From: Isoetes taiwanensis
Taxonomy: Eukaryota; Streptophyta; Lycopodiopsida; Isoetales; Isoetaceae
Assembly (NCBI GenBank): GCA_021234155.1
Contig: JAJEKV010000051.1
Coordinates: 9,510,105-9,574,104 of the forward strand
Direction of reading: 5' to 3'
DNA: 64,000 bases
Of the stretch, positions 63,180-64,000 are shown piece after piece. The notes under the pieces were generated by a model. It was not told where the DNA came from. It did no database searches and saw nothing but the letters and a program-made list of their open reading frames with translations. How positions within the stretch are numbered: position 1 is the first letter of the stretch; each line of letters begins with the position of its first letter. Made by a program: the position numbers and the translations under genes.

Positions 63180-63992
63180 TCAAGATGAAGGGCCCGGCAG
63201 GTCGGGGTCAAGAGGAGACGCGTCCGCAATATCGCCTAAGGCTTCAAAAGGGTTAAGAGCGACATCAGAATCAATAACATCATCAGAGGGATGTGGAATA
63301 GTTGAACTAGTAGATGGACAAGCATTATCTTGGTGGGCTCCCCCAGAATCTTCCATAAGGCAATCAACCAATGTCTCCAGGTTAAGGCGTCTATGCACTA
63401 GAACCTCTATCATAGGCTTGGTAAGATCTCCATAAAAGATATTCTCATTAAAGATAACATCTCCAATACGCCCAATTTGCAAGCGCCTGGTTGTGAGATT
63501 ATATAGTCGATATGCTTTGGCTTCAAGAGAATACCCCACAAAGACACATTTTTGACTCTTGTCCTCCAACTTGTGTCTGAGTTCATCAAGAATATGAGCA
63601 TAGGCAAGGCACCCAAACGTGCGCAAGTGGCCAAGAGAGGGCACTCGATTCTCCCACAACTGGCATGGAGTTGATTTTTGAAGAGCCGCAGTAGGTAAAC
63701 GTTTTCTAAGATATGCGGCAGTCATGATGGCTTCTCCCCAAAATTTATCAGGCATCCCCGCTAGTTTGAGCATGCATCGAGCACTTTCAACTAAAGTGCG
63801 GTTCATCCGTTCAGCAACCCCATTTTGTTGAGGTGTATAGGGGGTAGTGGATTGATGAATGATGCCATGCTCGGCACAATAATGGTCAAAACGGCTTGAA
63901 AAATATTCCCCGCGCCCCATCACTTCGCAACACTCGAATTCTTCGTCCAATTTGGGTTTCAACTTCGGCCTTGAATAATCGAAACATGTCAA
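63180..63992 (-). pseudogene. Copia integrase, C-terminal half
   Basis: Reads TPYTPQQNGVAERMNRTLVE (catalytic glutamate), DKFWGEAIMTAAYLRKRLPT, HLRTFGCLAYAHI and CVFVGYSLEAKAYRLYN, the integrase core end and Copia-specific C-terminal block. Upstream of EYFSSRF the true frame (FKAEVETQIGRRIRVLRSDG, second aspartate) is shifted by one base near 63915. The C-terminal hydrophilic linker ends at a TGA at 63180. Confidence 0.9.
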
Positions 63993-64000
63993 AGACTTCA

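Larger units (their letters stand above)
61125..64000 (-). mobile_element. Copia LTR retrotransposon, 3' half (continues beyond window)
   Basis: On the minus strand: integrase (from the window edge to 63180), RT (63113-62253), RNase H (62249-~61400), polypurine tract and 3' LTR (61341-61125). It lies 81 bp from the start codon of the PRISE pseudogene. Only single stops and small frameshifts interrupt it, so the copy decayed recently. The 5' half and 5' LTR lie outside. Confidence 0.9.

Overview
The window is nuclear DNA of a land plant, dominated by retrotransposons and gene relics. Plant origin is shown by Ty1/Copia elements primed by initiator-tRNA-Met, L1-type LINEs with a DUF4283-like ORF1 and zf-RVT ORF2, an F-box relic, a PLS-type PPR relic and a PRISE (VEP1/progesterone 5-beta-reductase) relic. 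A non-angiosperm plant such as a fern is my best guess, because there are also microsatellite-tailed LINEs, a Penelope-like reverse transcriptase and Helitron pieces. That is inference, not proof. I found no rRNA, tRNA, CRISPR, operon or intact single-copy gene.

Layout. 1-3.4 kb: AT-rich DNA with an F-box relic. 3.4-10.6 kb (minus): a ruined Ty3/Gypsy element, split by a 5'-truncated LINE and by a 1.28-kb tandem duplication ending in a foldback. 10.6-12.4 kb: a MITE and a 102-bp tandem array. 12.5-28.2 kb: a multi-exon minus-strand gene of unknown function with a zinc-finger-like exon and a transposase-like last large exon. Its first exon is split by a Copia element (15990-28045, 5-bp target duplication CAAGG). 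That Copia is itself split within its RT domain by a 6.9-kb L1 (19621-26504, 13-bp target duplication). Joining the flanks restores the frame at both levels.

28.2-38.4 kb: two Helitron coding relics on opposite strands, minisatellites and a 484-bp MULE-type element with a 9-bp target duplication. 38.5-43.1 kb (plus): a degraded LINE with a coiled-coil ORF1, endonuclease and RT, ending in (TTCC)n. 45.5-47.1 kb (minus): a YMDD reverse transcriptase resembling Penelope-like animal RTs. 47.1-50.3 kb (minus): a related LINE whose EN-RT frame is nearly intact. 51.9-52.2 kb: a short LINE tail insertion. 53.8-55.5 kb: an L1 copy with ORF1 but no ORF2.

59.1-61.0 kb (minus): a PRISE pseudogene, recognisable from start to the C-terminal KIVP, split by a 0.9-kb TRIM. 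61.1-64.0 kb (minus): the 3' half of another Copia element that runs off the window. The elements do not cooperate functionally. The interest lies in the insertion stratigraphy, the unknown spliced gene, the Penelope-like RT and a few odd element architectures. Many frames are interrupted by single stop codons, several of which fit C-to-T or G-to-A transitions.
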